A DNA stretch of 64,000 nt from assembly GCA_020080175.1 (NCBI GenBank), contig JAGHQL010000005.1, forward strand, positions 228,312 to 292,311. Reading direction: 5' to 3'. The notes beneath the pieces were generated by a model, which had not been told where the DNA came from, searched no databases, and was given only the letters and a program-made list of their open reading frames with translations. This document shows, in pieces, positions 45,736-57,188 of this stretch (its first letter is position 1; each line of letters opens with the position of its first letter). Source of the stretch: Glutinoglossum americanum. Its lineage: Eukaryota > Ascomycota > Geoglossomycetes > Geoglossales > Geoglossaceae. Made by a program: the position numbers and the translations under genes.

Positions 45736-45776
45736 GTTACCCGGCGAGGCCATTTAGGCCTCCGCGGCCGGGTAAC
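45736..45776. repeat. Large near-perfect palindrome
   Basis: Arms GTTACCCGGC and GCCGGGTAAC enclose a second inverted pair GAGGCC/GGCCTC around ATTTA. It could fold into a cruciform or hairpin of about 16 bp with one bulge. It interrupts the pogo-like coding sequence. Confidence 0.9.
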
Positions 45777-46341
45777 TAGCTCGGGTTACGCAAACGGCGA
45801 CTCGCCTATATGGCTATATGGATTCCGCAAGCGTACATCCTTATTGCTTTATGACGTCTGGTCCATTGTTGAATGCCCGTCATGTATATAAGCGGCTCGC
45901 TGGCCTCCCGCTGGAGGTCAGCGATCAGTTCTTCTACATCTCCTGCTCATTAGAATCAAGTCTATTCCGTCTACTCTACATTCTAAACCGGGCCGACGTC
46001 AAGTCGCCCTAAACCATCGACCATCAAGTCCATCCATTAGTCCTCGTACATCTAGGCCTTACCTAGACGCAGACCAGTCGGCCAACCATCGTCATCGCTG
46101 TGGGGTGTGACGTCACACTGTTATTGAACCCCCTAGACCCTTCGACGTCGGAGTGCCTTCGTGTCACCTTGGCATCGGAAGTTCTTACAATAGCACGCAA
46201 AGCCATTACATAGTTTTGTACACTAATTGTCTGCCGGAGGGCCCTGAGCTATTATTCAGCTGTGGCTATTGTATCACTATTGCCAAACACCTTCTCTATT
46301 TCTCCCATAAATCCCTTGTAGGTCTGGAGCATGGGTACTTA
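45777..46341. other. Intergenic or element flank
   Basis: No recognisable gene. It follows the pogo stub and precedes (downstream side on minus) the gag remnant. Confidence 0.4.
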
Positions 46342-46782
46342 CTGAGGGTCTTCTTCATATCGTTGGATGTAGGGTTCCGTCTACCGGTAGGCTTCCCCCT
46401 TTAAATGCATGACTGTAAAGAAGATGCGCTGTTGTTCTTCCGGGAATGCTTGGCCGTTCATTATGAAGTAGAGGCCCATATGGCCTACAAAGTCCCAGAA
46501 TTCTGCCCTCTTCCCGCTGAAGTCTGGAGGGAGTATATGTCGATAAGGGACTCAACCCTCTGTTCCTTCAGGTCGTTCCATCGGACTGGCCTCTGCCAAA
46601 GTTTCTGGGGTTTGCGCGGCCTGGGGTGCAGATGAGTTCTGGATTGCCAACCTCATCTCTTTCATCGTGCCTTCTTGTCTCCTCATGTGTTCTTGCATGG
46701 CTGTCAGTTAGTCTGCTAACCATTGCATCACCCTGGCCGGGTCTTCCATCATAGGTGTGGCACTTCCAGTTGCTTCCATCAT
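46342..46782 (-). mobile_element. Ty3/gypsy gag remnant with in-frame stops
   Basis: One continuous minus-strand frame of about 147 codons looks like a gypsy gag start (SATPMMEDPARVMQWLAD; MQEHMRRQEGTMKEMRLAI) and capsid (RAEFWDFVGHMGLYFIMNG; FTVMHLKGEAYR; TEPYIQRYEEDPQ). It is broken by TAA at 46711-46709, where CAA or CAG (Gln) is expected, and TAG at 46383-46381, where TGG (Trp) is expected. Both are C-to-T or G-to-A changes, as RIP produces. No pol domain was found on either side, so the copy is truncated. Confidence 0.65.
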
Positions 46783-47112
46783 GGTTCCTTGACGGGCACA
46801 GCGGGGGTCGATCGGTCAATTGTGACGACTACTTATATAAGCTTGGCTGCGAAGGTTGGGTGCCACGGGCGTCAAGGCCGAGCTAGCCTTAGGAGGCTGG
46901 TCACGACGGAGCAAAGGGGGGCCAGCCATGTGGCACGACAGGAGGGTAGGCCTAATAGTCTTCAATAGTTTATCTAATGTGATTATGATATTGACCGATG
47001 AGGTTCCCTTCAGGACCTTTCTCGGCCTTCTATATATACTAATGGCCCTAAGGGGCCCACGGTAGGGACCTGCCCAGTTCTCTCTATATATGCGTATGGA
47101 CCCCTTGCTATC
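46783..47112. other. Probable element 5' flank
   Basis: Upstream of the gag remnant on the minus strand. No gene; may belong to the same retroelement. Confidence 0.35.
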
Positions 47113-47325
47113 GGCTGTGCTTCCGTTGAGAAGCTCTTGTGATGCCTATACAGTTCCCTCGCTACTGGCCATACCTTCCACCGCTGGCTGTACTCCTATG
47201 TGGAGTTCCTATGATGCCCGTGCGATTCCTTCACCGCCGGCCGTGCTCCCATATAGAGTTCCTATGATGCCTGTGCAGTTCCTTCGTCGCCGGCTGTGCT
47301 CGCATGTGTAGTTCCTTTATGACGT
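47113..47325. repeat. 53-bp tandem repeat
   Basis: Four copies of a unit beginning GGCTGTGCTC and containing GAGTTCCTATGATGCC start at about 47113, 47186, 47239 and 47292. The first interval is lengthened by an extra 20 bp. Located 330 bp upstream of the gag remnant on its strand, so possibly part of its leader or LTR. Confidence 0.8.
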
Positions 47326-47726
47326 CATTGGTGGGGCCTTGCGGGCCCCCTTCGTATGCCACCGGTCTAGTGTATTACACATGGAGTGGTCCTCCCTATG
47401 CTCTGCTGGCTTTCCTCAGGGCTAGCCCTCCTTCCCAGCTTGTTCGGTGGCCCACCGGGCCCTTACCCGATAGCTACCGTAATACTTATATATGTACCTC
47501 TACAGCTGATAACTACCAGATTACTCTTAGAATATTGAACATAGTCTTCAGTTCTGCCAACTAGGTTGTTAGCCCCTTAGTTCCCACTAGTTATAAAGAT
47601 GTTAATACCCTAGCTTACTAGACTTGTGAATTGTTGGGTCACCACATTGGATAATTTGGAGTCATCATGATACTGAGTCAGAAAATAGCTATCTGTGACT
47701 ACCATGGGTTGCATTTCTATTTTAGA
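47326..47726. other. No gene seen
   Basis: Repeat-region filler with short frames only. Confidence 0.4.
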
Positions 47727-48125
47727 CTATATTATGATATTATAGATATCTACCAAGCCTGTTTCATCATTACTTGTAGTGTAAATATTGACAGTACAAC
47801 CCTGAGTAACAGTGGAAGCAATCTCTATATTCATAGTAACTTCTAAACCTAGAGTTTTGGTCAAATCGTTCGAATAAGTAACGGGAACATTAACTACAGT
47901 AGGGGGCTTTAAGTAAGCTGAATTTACCATCTTAAGGTTTGTAAAGTATGTAATGACATTGCCTGAATTATAGTTATCTCTGAGGCAGATGACAGTAATT
48001 GTCTGGTTGACAGCACTAGTATTAGAAAAATTGTAAAGGGTAGCAATAGTTCCTACATCGGTATTAAGTAGATTTGGTGGGTTACCATTTGCTCTATTGG
48101 TACCAGTATTAGGTTCTAGAAGGGT
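47727..48125 (-). pseudogene. Open frame of 132 codons, unknown protein
   Basis: The minus-strand frame is open from a TAA at 48128-48126 to a stop at 47727, with the first ATG only at 47930. The encoded residues (TIATLYNFSNTSAVNQTITV; NVITYFTNLKMVNSAYLK; VPVTYSNDLTKTLGL) have the alternating Thr/Val/Asn pattern of a beta-rich extracellular or structural protein, in AT-rich DNA. I do not recognise it. It may be an internal piece of a larger gene or element, since start and end lack context. Confidence 0.3.
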
Positions 48126-49138
48126 TTAATTATCTAGTCTAATTATAGTAATTTATGTGTAGGCGATTCTGCATCAGGAAACTGGGGGTCCTACATCGCG
48201 TAAGGCGCCGCCAAGCCATGCGGCCGCTCTACCATCCTCGCCGCTACAAGTCAGCCTAAGCGAGCCTCGAGATATATAAATCCATCGCCATTTCCAGCTC
48301 GACCTTCTTTTCTCTTTCTTCCTTTTGCCTGTCAATTCTTGCTCTACTTTCGGCCGTCCGCCTTGCCTCGGCCCCCATGTCAATGTGCCGCTTCTCGACA
48401 CCGCCTCCTTTGCATATCCCCTGCTAGTAGGGTGCTTTTTCGTCCCGTGGTCTCGAAATTGATTCTGATACGTCCAATTGCTCGTTGGTCTCCTTTCACA
48501 AGTGTAATGCTAGCTCGTGCTAACAGACCCTCTTCAGCTTGTCTCAGCTTCGTCGATTATCCTTGAACAGCTAGTGCAGATGACAGTTCGGCTCCACCCA
48601 CCTTCCCTAACCGCTTCCATACCCTAAGCTCTCCTATGGGAACTGTGCACAAGGGAATATTTAGTTCATTTGATCGTCAATTGGGCTTTAAGCAACCTTT
48701 GTTTAAATCGAGGCCGCTCATGGAGACTTGACTATACTAAGGTCCGGCTGCTAGGAAGATTGGTTAAGCTACACTCGTAGTCTGGTCATACTTCCTACTA
48801 CAGCCTACTGAGCTTTTAGTCATGCGCACCTAGACCTGCATGATGGCATGGCAGAAAGTCGAAATGTCATCGAGGTGAAGCACTGAATACGGACTCCGTC
48901 GGCTAGTAGGCCATGCAGTGTTCTGTCACCTCTTGCTAATCTTGAGTCTGCTGATAACTATTGGCAAGGTAGTTCTATGTATGGCATAGTTATCTGAAAC
49001 ATCGGGATCCACTTTCTAGCCAACTCTCTATAGGTATTGGTTGAGATCTAACCCCCAGTTGATGAAAACGGTGGATCTAGAATCTAGGCATTGGTCTAGA
49101 CCGCTACACAGCGGCATAACGACGCAGCGAAGGGGTGA
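48126..49138. other. Gene-poor region
   Basis: No recognised gene. A pyrimidine-rich, promoter-like tract lies near 48300-48370, but the frame after its ATG (48379) closes after 16 codons. Confidence 0.4.
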
Positions 49139-49845
49139 CAGAACTGGAGGTTAGAGCACCAGTCTTTCTGTCAGATTAGCCAACTATTGAAGGATTTTCG
49201 ACCCCGGCACAACCATTGTGTCTTATGTGTTATTCTCTTAGCCCGCATGGGAGCAATAATGCTAACCTGGAGCTTCCCTTGCATTAGCGGAAGCACCTAA
49301 TCTTGTGATGGTCAGGAGTGCTGGAAATGCCCCCGCTGAACCCCCCTGTCTGCTCAGGGGGCTCTCTTCGGTTGAGTTTCTCACTATCTGGCCCCCTTGA
49401 AAGCAGTGTATCTGGAATCCGGGCGGCTGGTTCTGGCCCTTGGAAGTGTGTTGCTCGTTCATACACGCTTTGGCCGATCCCTGTATACGAGCTACGTGAT
49501 GACATATCGGTGTGGCGAGGATATGGAGCACCTAAAATGCAAACCGATTCAGCTCGCATGAACGGTTCAGCCGGCAGAAGCGGAGGTCAGAGCACTGGTC
49601 TTCTTGGTTGACTGGTTGTTGGGGGATCTTCAACCCTGGCACAGCCTTTGCAGTGCAGTGTTTTACACATCATTACCTTGGCCCGCATAAAAGCAATTAT
49701 GTTGGCCTGGATCTTCTCTTGCATTAGCGGGAGTATCTATTTGGTCGGGAGTGCAGGAAATGCCCTCACCGAACTCTCCTGCCTGCTCGGAAGCTCTCAC
49801 TTTTGCTGGAGTTTTTTACTATTTTGTTCGTTTGACATACAAGAA
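49139..49845 (+). repeat. Pair of diverged 270-bp direct repeats, tRNA-like head
   Basis: The copy at about 49139-49415 and that at about 49574-49845 share order and many words: GGAGGTTAGAGCACCAGTCTT versus GGAGGTCAGAGCACTGGTCTT, CCTTGCATTAGCGGAAG versus TCTTGCATTAGCGGGAG, and AGGAGTGCTGGAAATGC versus GGGAGTGCAGGAAATGC. The first 90 bp resemble a tRNA (TAGAGCACCAGTCT like box A and anticodon arm; TTCGACCCCGGCACA like a T arm and acceptor), suggesting a tRNA-derived SINE. Neither copy is a functional tRNA by eye. Confidence 0.5.
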
Positions 49846-51772
49846 TCAATCGTACAGAGGTGGTGATGACAACTATCGACCAGTTCAACGATGCTAGTGT
49901 GGGTCATGTGGAGGAGAAGATTGGATTTAGGCTTTTCTTATCAACCTCCTATTACTATTGGAGTGAGTGATTGTAGGGGTTGGACCCCCCTGCCAGAAGT
50001 TCTAGGACCAAAAACGGTCACGCGGGACTCTTTTAAGATTGCCGATGAACTGGCACTAGGTGGTGCGGCTGGCGACAAGACGAATGGGGACTCTTCACCT
50101 TGGTGGCAGCTCCTTCTATGCCTCGTTGAGGCACGGCTACTCATTCCGACCAGACGTGGCATGTTTAAGACTTTGACATCGGTCCTGGAAGGGAGTTCTG
50201 TTTGGGGGGTGGTGCTGTGAGGGAAGAGTCAGGGCTGAGAGGAATATTTTTCGGATTGGAGTGATCTGCGCCAGGAGAGCGAATTAGCCCTGCTTCAAGG
50301 ATTCCATGACCACAACTGGATGGCTATAGACGGTATGGCAAAGACGCTGAGATCCTTGTTATGATTAGATGGATCGACCCTCCGAGCTGATTTGAGCAAA
50401 AGGAGTGCTCCCAGGTCTGGACCTGCAACCTGAGTCTACAAGTACGTTACTTGATCGTATGCATCTCAGTAGTTCTGGCACCTCCACGATGACCTAGCGA
50501 AGGGGCACAGCACGGAACACGAGTCAGTTTAATTGGGATGGCTAGAGGGTGTGGCAGGGAATATCGCACATGTCTCAGCTGCCTTGTTCTAGCCTTTCCC
50601 CGGCATAACCGCTGAGGAAAAGGGTCACACGGGCTCAACAAGTTTGCAGGATGATGTGGTACTATTGACGGTGGTGTCGGGCCTGCTCATGGCTTTAGCA
50701 GCTAGAATGGTCATCTGGAGACCCAACGGCGCCACTTCTATGCATTTTATTGGCTCCGGATCGGCTTTGGGGGGAGGGGGGAAAGGGTAATACCCTTGTC
50801 TAAGTCCTGAGCCTATGCCTGCAAGCGTTTCAACCGATCACATATGCATGTGATGCAAGAACATGAGCTAGTTCATTGGCGTGAGTGGAGCAGGGAGTGA
50901 GAAGCATTATTCCTCTTTTTCTCCCGATTCATGCCAATATATCCTTGTCAACGTCAAGGATTCGACCTTAGCACAACTCCGGGATGTAGGTTACGCATGT
51001 CACTTTCAGAGAGTCGCTACGGGATGATGAGCTGAATATTCTCTCGCATGAGTAGGATTGTCTCATCTCCTGCCTTGGTTGGGAGGCGCTTCTGCAGCCT
51101 AGCCTACCCTTTCGTGCACCAATCTGCACTAATTTTCTCTCTTACCAATCAGGTGGCCATAGAGGATCTCGTTCCCGGTATGGGATGGAGGTCATACGAA
51201 GGAAGCACATGCAATGCATAGTGACGAGCCTAATAGGGTGCAGGGGTCAGGACTAAATGGTAAATTGGGAAGCCCCTGGATTTGTCTGGAACACCTCATT
51301 CTACACTGTGACGGTGTGACATTGTTAATGGTGGCATTGGAACCCCTCTATTAGGCTGATTTGCCTTGTCTCGGGGCCTCCGGCATCTGACTCTGCTGGA
51401 GATAGAGTGTGATTAATTCTGCCGGCGACAGCCCGTGCCAGACAGTGACGGGATGCATGGGTCAGAGTCAAGTGGTTTCATTGAACTCGAAGGTCTGGCG
51501 ATTGCATGACACACCCCATCCCACACTCATTGCTTGATTCCTTTTCATGCGGGGCTATGCTATGCATTTAGCAGACAAGAAATTTCCACAGAAGATGTGG
51601 TGTCATGGGTGATAGCACGGTGCAGCAGGGCGACAAACCCTGCCCCAGCCGCGACGGTGACGGCGACGGAGGAGGAGCCGGGAGGCTGGAGGGCTAGGCT
51701 TAAATAAAAACCGAAGGTTCCACCCTCTGTTCTTCTTTAGTCGTGAGAATCTACAACAGCAGCGGCATCATC
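49846..51772. other. Repeat-like, gene-poor region
   Basis: No gene supported. Words such as CAAGGATTCGACCTTAGCACAAC (near 50958) echo the tRNA-like repeat pair upstream, so this is probably more diverged copies of the same family. A 109-codon frame at 49891-50220 has no domain. Confidence 0.4.
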
Positions 51773-52885
51773 ATGAACCATTTTTCAACCCTAACGGTTA
51801 TCCCTTATAACCCCATCCCGGCAAAGGCAGACCGTGGCAGCAACAGCCGATGTCGTGCCAAATATGTATCCAAGAGTACCGACGAACCCCGAACGACACC
51901 GAGCAACCTACCAGTCGATACGCCTCAAACACAGCCGACAGCATCTACTTGGGTAAACTCGAGCCAGAGTAGTTCAGTCAGTAGAGATGGGTCTGAGAAT
52001 GCTGGCAGTACAGGTGAGTAGTGTTCTTAGTCGGGCTGCGATGAGAGAGAATATAGCTCATGTCTAACCCATTCGCAGAAAACAATACAGAGATCAGCTC
52101 TCCTTTTAACGAAATCCTCGATGACATTGAACCTAAGAACAACGGTCTCATGACCGAAATCAGAACTGATTCTGGGTCCAAGGTCGACGGCTCTGAGATT
52201 CAGGAAATTATAAGTAATACAAGAGGTACTGAGGCTATACACTGCCCTTTAAAACGTAAACTGGAAATTGGAAGACAAGGGAGTCAAGGTAGGTACAGAA
52301 ATTTTGGTCGATACTCACATGTCTAATTATTCACAGATAGTCCACTGGTGATCGACAGTGACACCGATGACACTGAGAGTGAGGATGATAACCTTGTATG
52401 GAAAAGACAAAAATTGTCTTACTTTCCGGCTGGAGGTCAAGGCAAGCACATGTTTCTAGCTGGAAGGAATGAGTATATCTAACTTATCTGTAGTTCGTTT
52501 CCGGAAGACATTTCGTAGGGCCGATGGCGAGGTGAATGGCGCTGAGTTTAAGATAAGTAGTGATGTTCAGTCCGAAGGCGACGACAGCACAAGTGAGATT
52601 AGAAACAGTGAGAGCTGCAAACCCCATCGCCCAGACTGCACTTCTACTTCATCCAAGCTTGCTGATCGTGTGAAAGCGCAATCGGTTGCAAAAGTAGGAG
52701 GCGATCGCGAATGGGGAATTCATGGAATTATTGGTAAGGAGGTTATTGGAGGCAAAGTATACTACTGTGTGGATTGGCTACCGACGATGATACCTGTGGA
52801 TGAACTAAAGGGAGCAGAGCGCTTGGTACGAGAATTCGAGAAAACACAGTTCAGGAAGGCAGGAAAAAGGAAACGCAGAGCTTAA
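51773..52885 (+). CDS. Chromodomain-like nuclear protein
   Basis: Four exons in phase: 51773-52013, 52079-52288, 52337-52435 and 52494-52885; 313 residues. All introns start in phase 1 and end in CAG or TAG; three carry TCTAA branch words. The first 180 residues are Ser/Thr/Asp-rich and disordered, with an acidic patch VIDSDTDDTESEDD. The C-terminus is a chromo-type fold: EWGIHGIIGKEVIGGKVYYC, VDWLPTMIPVDEL and LVREFEKT, followed by a nuclear-localisation-like GKRKRRA. Such domains bind modified histone tails or partner peptides. It could be a stand-alone regulator or a derivative of a chromodomain retroelement; no integrase sequence is present. Confidence 0.7.
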
Positions 52886-53667
52886 CGTAGGAAGCATATG
52901 TAAGGCAACTGCCTCAGTTGAAATTCTATTGTCATATTTCATCTTCCATTCGTGGTTCTGACACCCTCATGGACATGTTAAGTAGAAAGTGAGAATCCTC
53001 TAACATTGAGAGAAAAAGGATACAAGGCCAAGGATCACCAGCGTGACGCTTGCCCTTGGAGAGTGATCCCATAGGGAAATCTCCCTTGAAGACAATAAGC
53101 ACTTTGTACCAAGAGCGCCTGTCCCCAGGGGAATTTCCTTAGAACCTATAAAGCACTAGTGAACGCGCCCCTGGGACAAGGATCTCGAACTGCAAGACCT
53201 CACGGTCCCTATCCCAATTGCGATGACACAAGCTCGCGATGCCGGTAGCACCAGGGATCTAATTCCGGGCGGCCAATTACCAGCATTGAATCTTCTTGCT
53301 ATAATCACCCTTTCACTTACAGCACGAACCATTTCATCCTCACGTATTGATCATCTTAAAAGGCATATTTAAAATTCACATCTTGAGCCTTTCGATGGAC
53401 TATGTCCTTTTTATCCTCACCTGGCATGAATCAAACGCATCAAAAATCACGCAGCATGGTATTTTCATATAATGTTCCTACTTGATGTGCTTGCTATTCT
53501 GTGCTCCCAACTAAAGGGTGGCTATTTTCACTTGTCCACTAGAATCAAAACAAAAACAAAATTCAATATCCTATAAAATTGCCATTTGCTCAATATCTCT
53601 CGAATCCCCAATCATCTCACTCAATGGGTAACATTTGATGAAATTGAACTTGACACATGACCCACAG
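52886..53667. other. Intergenic
   Basis: No gene. Around 53120-53200 a near-inverted pair TGTCCCCAGGGG and CCCCTGGGACA flanks repeated AAGCAC words. Confidence 0.4.
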
Positions 53668-54355
53668 CTAGACCTGCGGTGGTGTCTTAACAGGCTTTCC
53701 TCCGTTTGCAGTGATATTGGAATCGGTTCGTCGGCATTTCGCGGCATGCTGGCTCTGAGGATGAGATGTGTCGCCATCTGCAATAGTTTTTTCATCACCC
53801 TCGATAGGGGCGAGCCGTTTCAGCTCAGCCTTGAGGACACGAATTTGTCGGTCTCTCGCATTGGCCATATCTAATCTCATATCTCCTTCCTATTGACTCT
53901 TTAGACTTTCATTCATTCTACGAGAAACAATACTAACATACCTTAGATTCTTTATCAAGCTTGTTACGAAGCTCAGTGATTTGACAATCTTTCTGACCGA
54001 TCACACCTTGAAGCTGGCCCACCATACCGTATGACGCTGTGTATGCCAAGGATAATTGATTCATTGAATTTTCCGCATCAAGCCTTCGCTGCAGCTCCTG
54101 GTTGAGCCGCGTCCGACTATTGTTATGACCTTCGACTTCCTCTCGAAGAGATCGCTTTAGTGTTTGAATCTGAGATTCTAGCAACCCATATTGATTTACC
54201 CCTACAACCGGTCCTCGGTTCGAGCTGTGAGAGCTTTGGCTGTTTTGCTGGTTGAAAGCCGACTTTGCACGATTATAGTCTTCCATTGAAAATTGTGTTG
54301 CTTCCAAATGAGCAATGAGTGAGGGATAGATGAGCGAGACTAGAGTATTTAACAT
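53668..54355 (-). CDS. Coiled-coil protein
   Basis: Two exons, 54355-53942 and 53889-53668, joined in phase 0 over a 52-nt intron with GTATGT donor; about 211 residues, or 188 if the ATG at 54286 (MEDYNRAKSAF) is used. The upstream sequence GACTGAGATAG just before 54355 looks like a 3' splice site, so an earlier exon is possible. Residues from about 60 to 150 are heptad-like (QIQTLKRSLREEVEGHNNSR; RLDAENSMNQLSLAY; DCQITELRNKLDKESK), predicting a coiled coil. The C-terminus is polar. Function unknown; neighbours are a chromodomain-like and a Myb-like protein. Confidence 0.55.
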
Positions 54356-54997
54356 CTATCTCAGTCATACTTGAGATACAGGTTCAAATATACCAGCCCA
54401 TTTATTTTGAAGAGAGTTTCCTCTTTGGGAAAGGGTGGTGTTCACAGAGGCCTTTTTGATAACCGCTCTTACTATAACGGTCTGTGCGCAGTTGTTGCCA
54501 CATCAAAGTTTCGCCTTTTGAATCCTTTTGCTATTGGTTGAAAAGAGTATCTAGCATGTTGGTTCCTCAAAATGAATACATAGCGTATTCTGTTTACGCA
54601 ATTGCTATTCCTAGTAGATAATACAGTAACATTATACGCGTGTTCTACTTACGTTATGTGTGTTGGAGGGTAGCGCTAAAATCCCTCCTCAGGCATGAGA
54701 GCATGCCTTTAGCAGGGCGGGAAAAGCTCGGGAGACTCAAGCTGGCTTTTACAATTTACGCATCATTGAGAGCATTATTTCACAAGGGCAATAGGGCCAA
54801 ACTTGAAATGAAGAGTATCTGTGATACAATAGACAACAAGGAAACAAAATGACTAAAAGACCACCATGCTTCAACCCTAAAACTAGACAAGTCTATTAGA
54901 ACTCGCAGGCATGATCCCACTCAGAGCCAGCCAAACTAGACATGTAGGCGCATTCCGTTGTACATTCTGTTGTAATACCAAAGAAACTATTGCTATA
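54356..54997. other. Intergenic
   Basis: Possibly includes a missed first exon of the coiled-coil gene. A 70-codon plus-strand frame (54640-54852) has no recognisable features. Confidence 0.35.
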
Positions 54998-56023
54998 TTA
55001 ACAGGTGAATTCGCCATCTTGATATTGAGTAGGCAAGAAGTAGATTGTCGGGTCGAAAGCCTCTGAACTTGAAACACTTGTGCTGAGCAGTCCTGCGACG
55101 GGTCCTTCCAATCCGCAAGACTGTACATTGGATATGCTTAAATTGGGTAGCTCTGAATCAAGTCCTTGTGATCCATAGGCCTGTACGTCGGAAATGTTTG
55201 GGTTGAACCGTTCTGAATCAGGTCCTTGCAATCCATAAACCTGTGCATCGGGAATGCTCGAATCGATTCGTACGTCGGAATCACTTTTACCGAGCAATGC
55301 TAAATTGATTTCCTTCAAACTAAAAACTTGTGCAGTGAAAACACCAGAATTGAGATAATCGAAGACCTCCGAAGTAGGTGTCCCCCAACTAGGAGGCTCC
55401 CAATGGAGCGGCTCTGAGTCAAAAGTCCATGAGTCGGTATCAGAGGGCACTGAATTGGTAGACCCAGGCTCCAAAGCTCTCGGATAGAGCTCTGTATAGG
55501 GAGCCCTCGAACGGGCAGGTCCTATACCGAGACCATGCAGATTGGTGTGTTTTGGGTCAGAAGCCGTTGAATGACCAGCATTAAGATAGCAATCTTCCAA
55601 ATTATTAATCATAGAATTAGAGTCAGCTGAAACCCCGTTTGCTGTAGTAGAGTCTAGTTCGACGATCCCCACATTGTCGGTGATACGGATCAAAGCACCA
55701 TTTGTTGTGTCCTGCATGAGCTGAGTGTAATGAACCATTCGAACCATTGATCTCTGTCGTTTGTGGTACTCAGAGGAATACAAGATACAGCGGATTGTAT
55801 CTAGCGAAGCTTTGCCAAACTGTTCTTCGTATGCCGAATGAACTTTCTCCCAAGGGGTCCCGTTCAATCTTTGGCGGATGAGAAATTGTTGTTTCTCCCT
55901 CTTGGCTTTCTTGTTACGCGTGTGGGCGGAGGGTTCGCGAGTAGAGGTCCTCTCCTTAGCTTTACGCGTGCGGGCGGAGGAATTGCGAGCAAAGGCCCTT
56001 CTCTTGGCTTTCTTGTTCTGCAT
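54998..56023 (-). CDS. Basic-headed protein with Myb/SANT-like helix region
   Basis: Single open frame of 341 residues. The first 45 residues are strongly basic (KKAKRRAFARNSSARTRKAK), containing two copies of an ARTRKAKxRxxxRxxSAxTR-like unit, and suit nuclear import. Next, QQFLIRQRLNGTPWEKVHSA and SLDTIRCILYSSEYH have the spacing of a fungal Myb/SANT-like helix-turn-helix. The long remainder is acidic and disordered with an imperfect ~23-residue repeat near the end (SDVQAYGSQGLDSELPNLSI). I infer a DNA-binding or chromatin role; the exact family is unknown. Confidence 0.55.
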   Translation of the reverse strand: MQNKKAKRRAFARNSSARTRKAKERTSTREPSAHTRNKKAKREKQQFLIRQRLNGTPWEKVHSAYEEQFGKASLDTIRCILYSSEYHKRQRSMVRMVHYTQLMQDTTNGALIRITDNVGIVELDSTTANGVSADSNSMINNLEDCYLNAGHSTASDPKHTNLHGLGIGPARSRAPYTELYPRALEPGSTNSVPSDTDSWTFDSEPLHWEPPSWGTPTSEVFDYLNSGVFTAQVFSLKEINLALLGKSDSDVRIDSSIPDAQVYGLQGPDSERFNPNISDVQAYGSQGLDSELPNLSISNVQSCGLEGPVAGLLSTSVSSSEAFDPTIYFLPTQYQDGEFTC

Positions 56024-57188
56024 GCCGATAGAGGAATTGTAAGCGAGGATTAGAATGTATCATTTAAATACACTCGATCGAGAAAGGGGAAGGAGGAAAA
56101 CCAGCGAGGAAGAACTGGCTTAAGCAAGTGAAATAAAATCCAGATACCGCTCATCACACGAAATAACTACTACCAACATAAGCATACGCTAAAAAACAAA
56201 AGGTGGGTAGTGAAAATAACGGTTAAAGAGCTGAAACCATGAGCAGATGATCGCCGATCGTATTTGGTGATGCATCAGGTGTGAGAGAGGACGTTGAATT
56301 TGACAGGGTTGGGAATCCATATCACAAGCGCCGGCGGCATTAGTTCGGTTTGATTTTTGACGACGCCACCAAGCAGCTACCGCATCCTCCGTGCCGCCAA
56401 CAATCCCTGTGATAAGAAAGTTGGCCCCCGCCTCCCTAGCGCAGTTCTTGAAATACCCAATCAATTTTCCGCAAAACAAGACAAGGCACACATGCTCGGA
56501 CCCGCCGTAGGAGAAGAGTATTCCCTTCTGGAGCGCTCTTGAGAATCGGCAGCAGTGCCCGCTCTGCCCTACTCGTGCATAGTGTGAGAAGATGTCACTG
56601 GAATAAGCTGCGGCAAATACCAGAATGCGCTAGAAAAGGACTGTGAGACTAGCTGTGCTCGATAGACGAATTGATTACCTAGTGGGCATCGAGACAAAAA
56701 GGTCCTATACTTAAAATGGTTTTCTCTCTCAGACGCGGCTCTGGAATTTGTATTATTTTTTTGCAGGTTCCGGATCTTAAATTAGCCTGTATACTCGGTG
56801 CTTTGTTAATAAGTGAAGCGATCGAGCCGAAGTCGCTTAGAGAATTTCTGCGATGGCTCGCTTTCCGCCTCAGCTGATAAACAAGGTTTCCTGATCATTC
56901 TCATCAAAACACTTACGGCTGAGCGGCGTATCCCAACTAAAATCTCTCAATCAGAACCTAACTCTTTTCTTCTGAAATACTGTGCCACAGATGAACACAA
57001 TTACCATATCTGGAAACTCTCGTTCGAACTTGTCTTGCAGTCGTTATCTGCTAATGAATGTAGTTGAGAGGTCTGGACTATTTGATCACTGAAATTGCCC
57101 GAGTTTTGTGAGAAGTTTTGCAGGAAGTATACATTTTTACTGCATTGTTCTCCCACTCAAGTCATTTTTTTATTAAGAGTCTCTCCTG
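56024..57188. other. Intergenic
   Basis: Two short frames (56189-56491 minus and 56813-57067 plus) show no domain. Otherwise nothing seen. Confidence 0.4.

Noticed and set aside
49139-49230. Functional tRNA gene
   Set aside because: Box A and T-arm-like words are present, but I could not draw a full cloverleaf, and the second copy is diverged in the arms.
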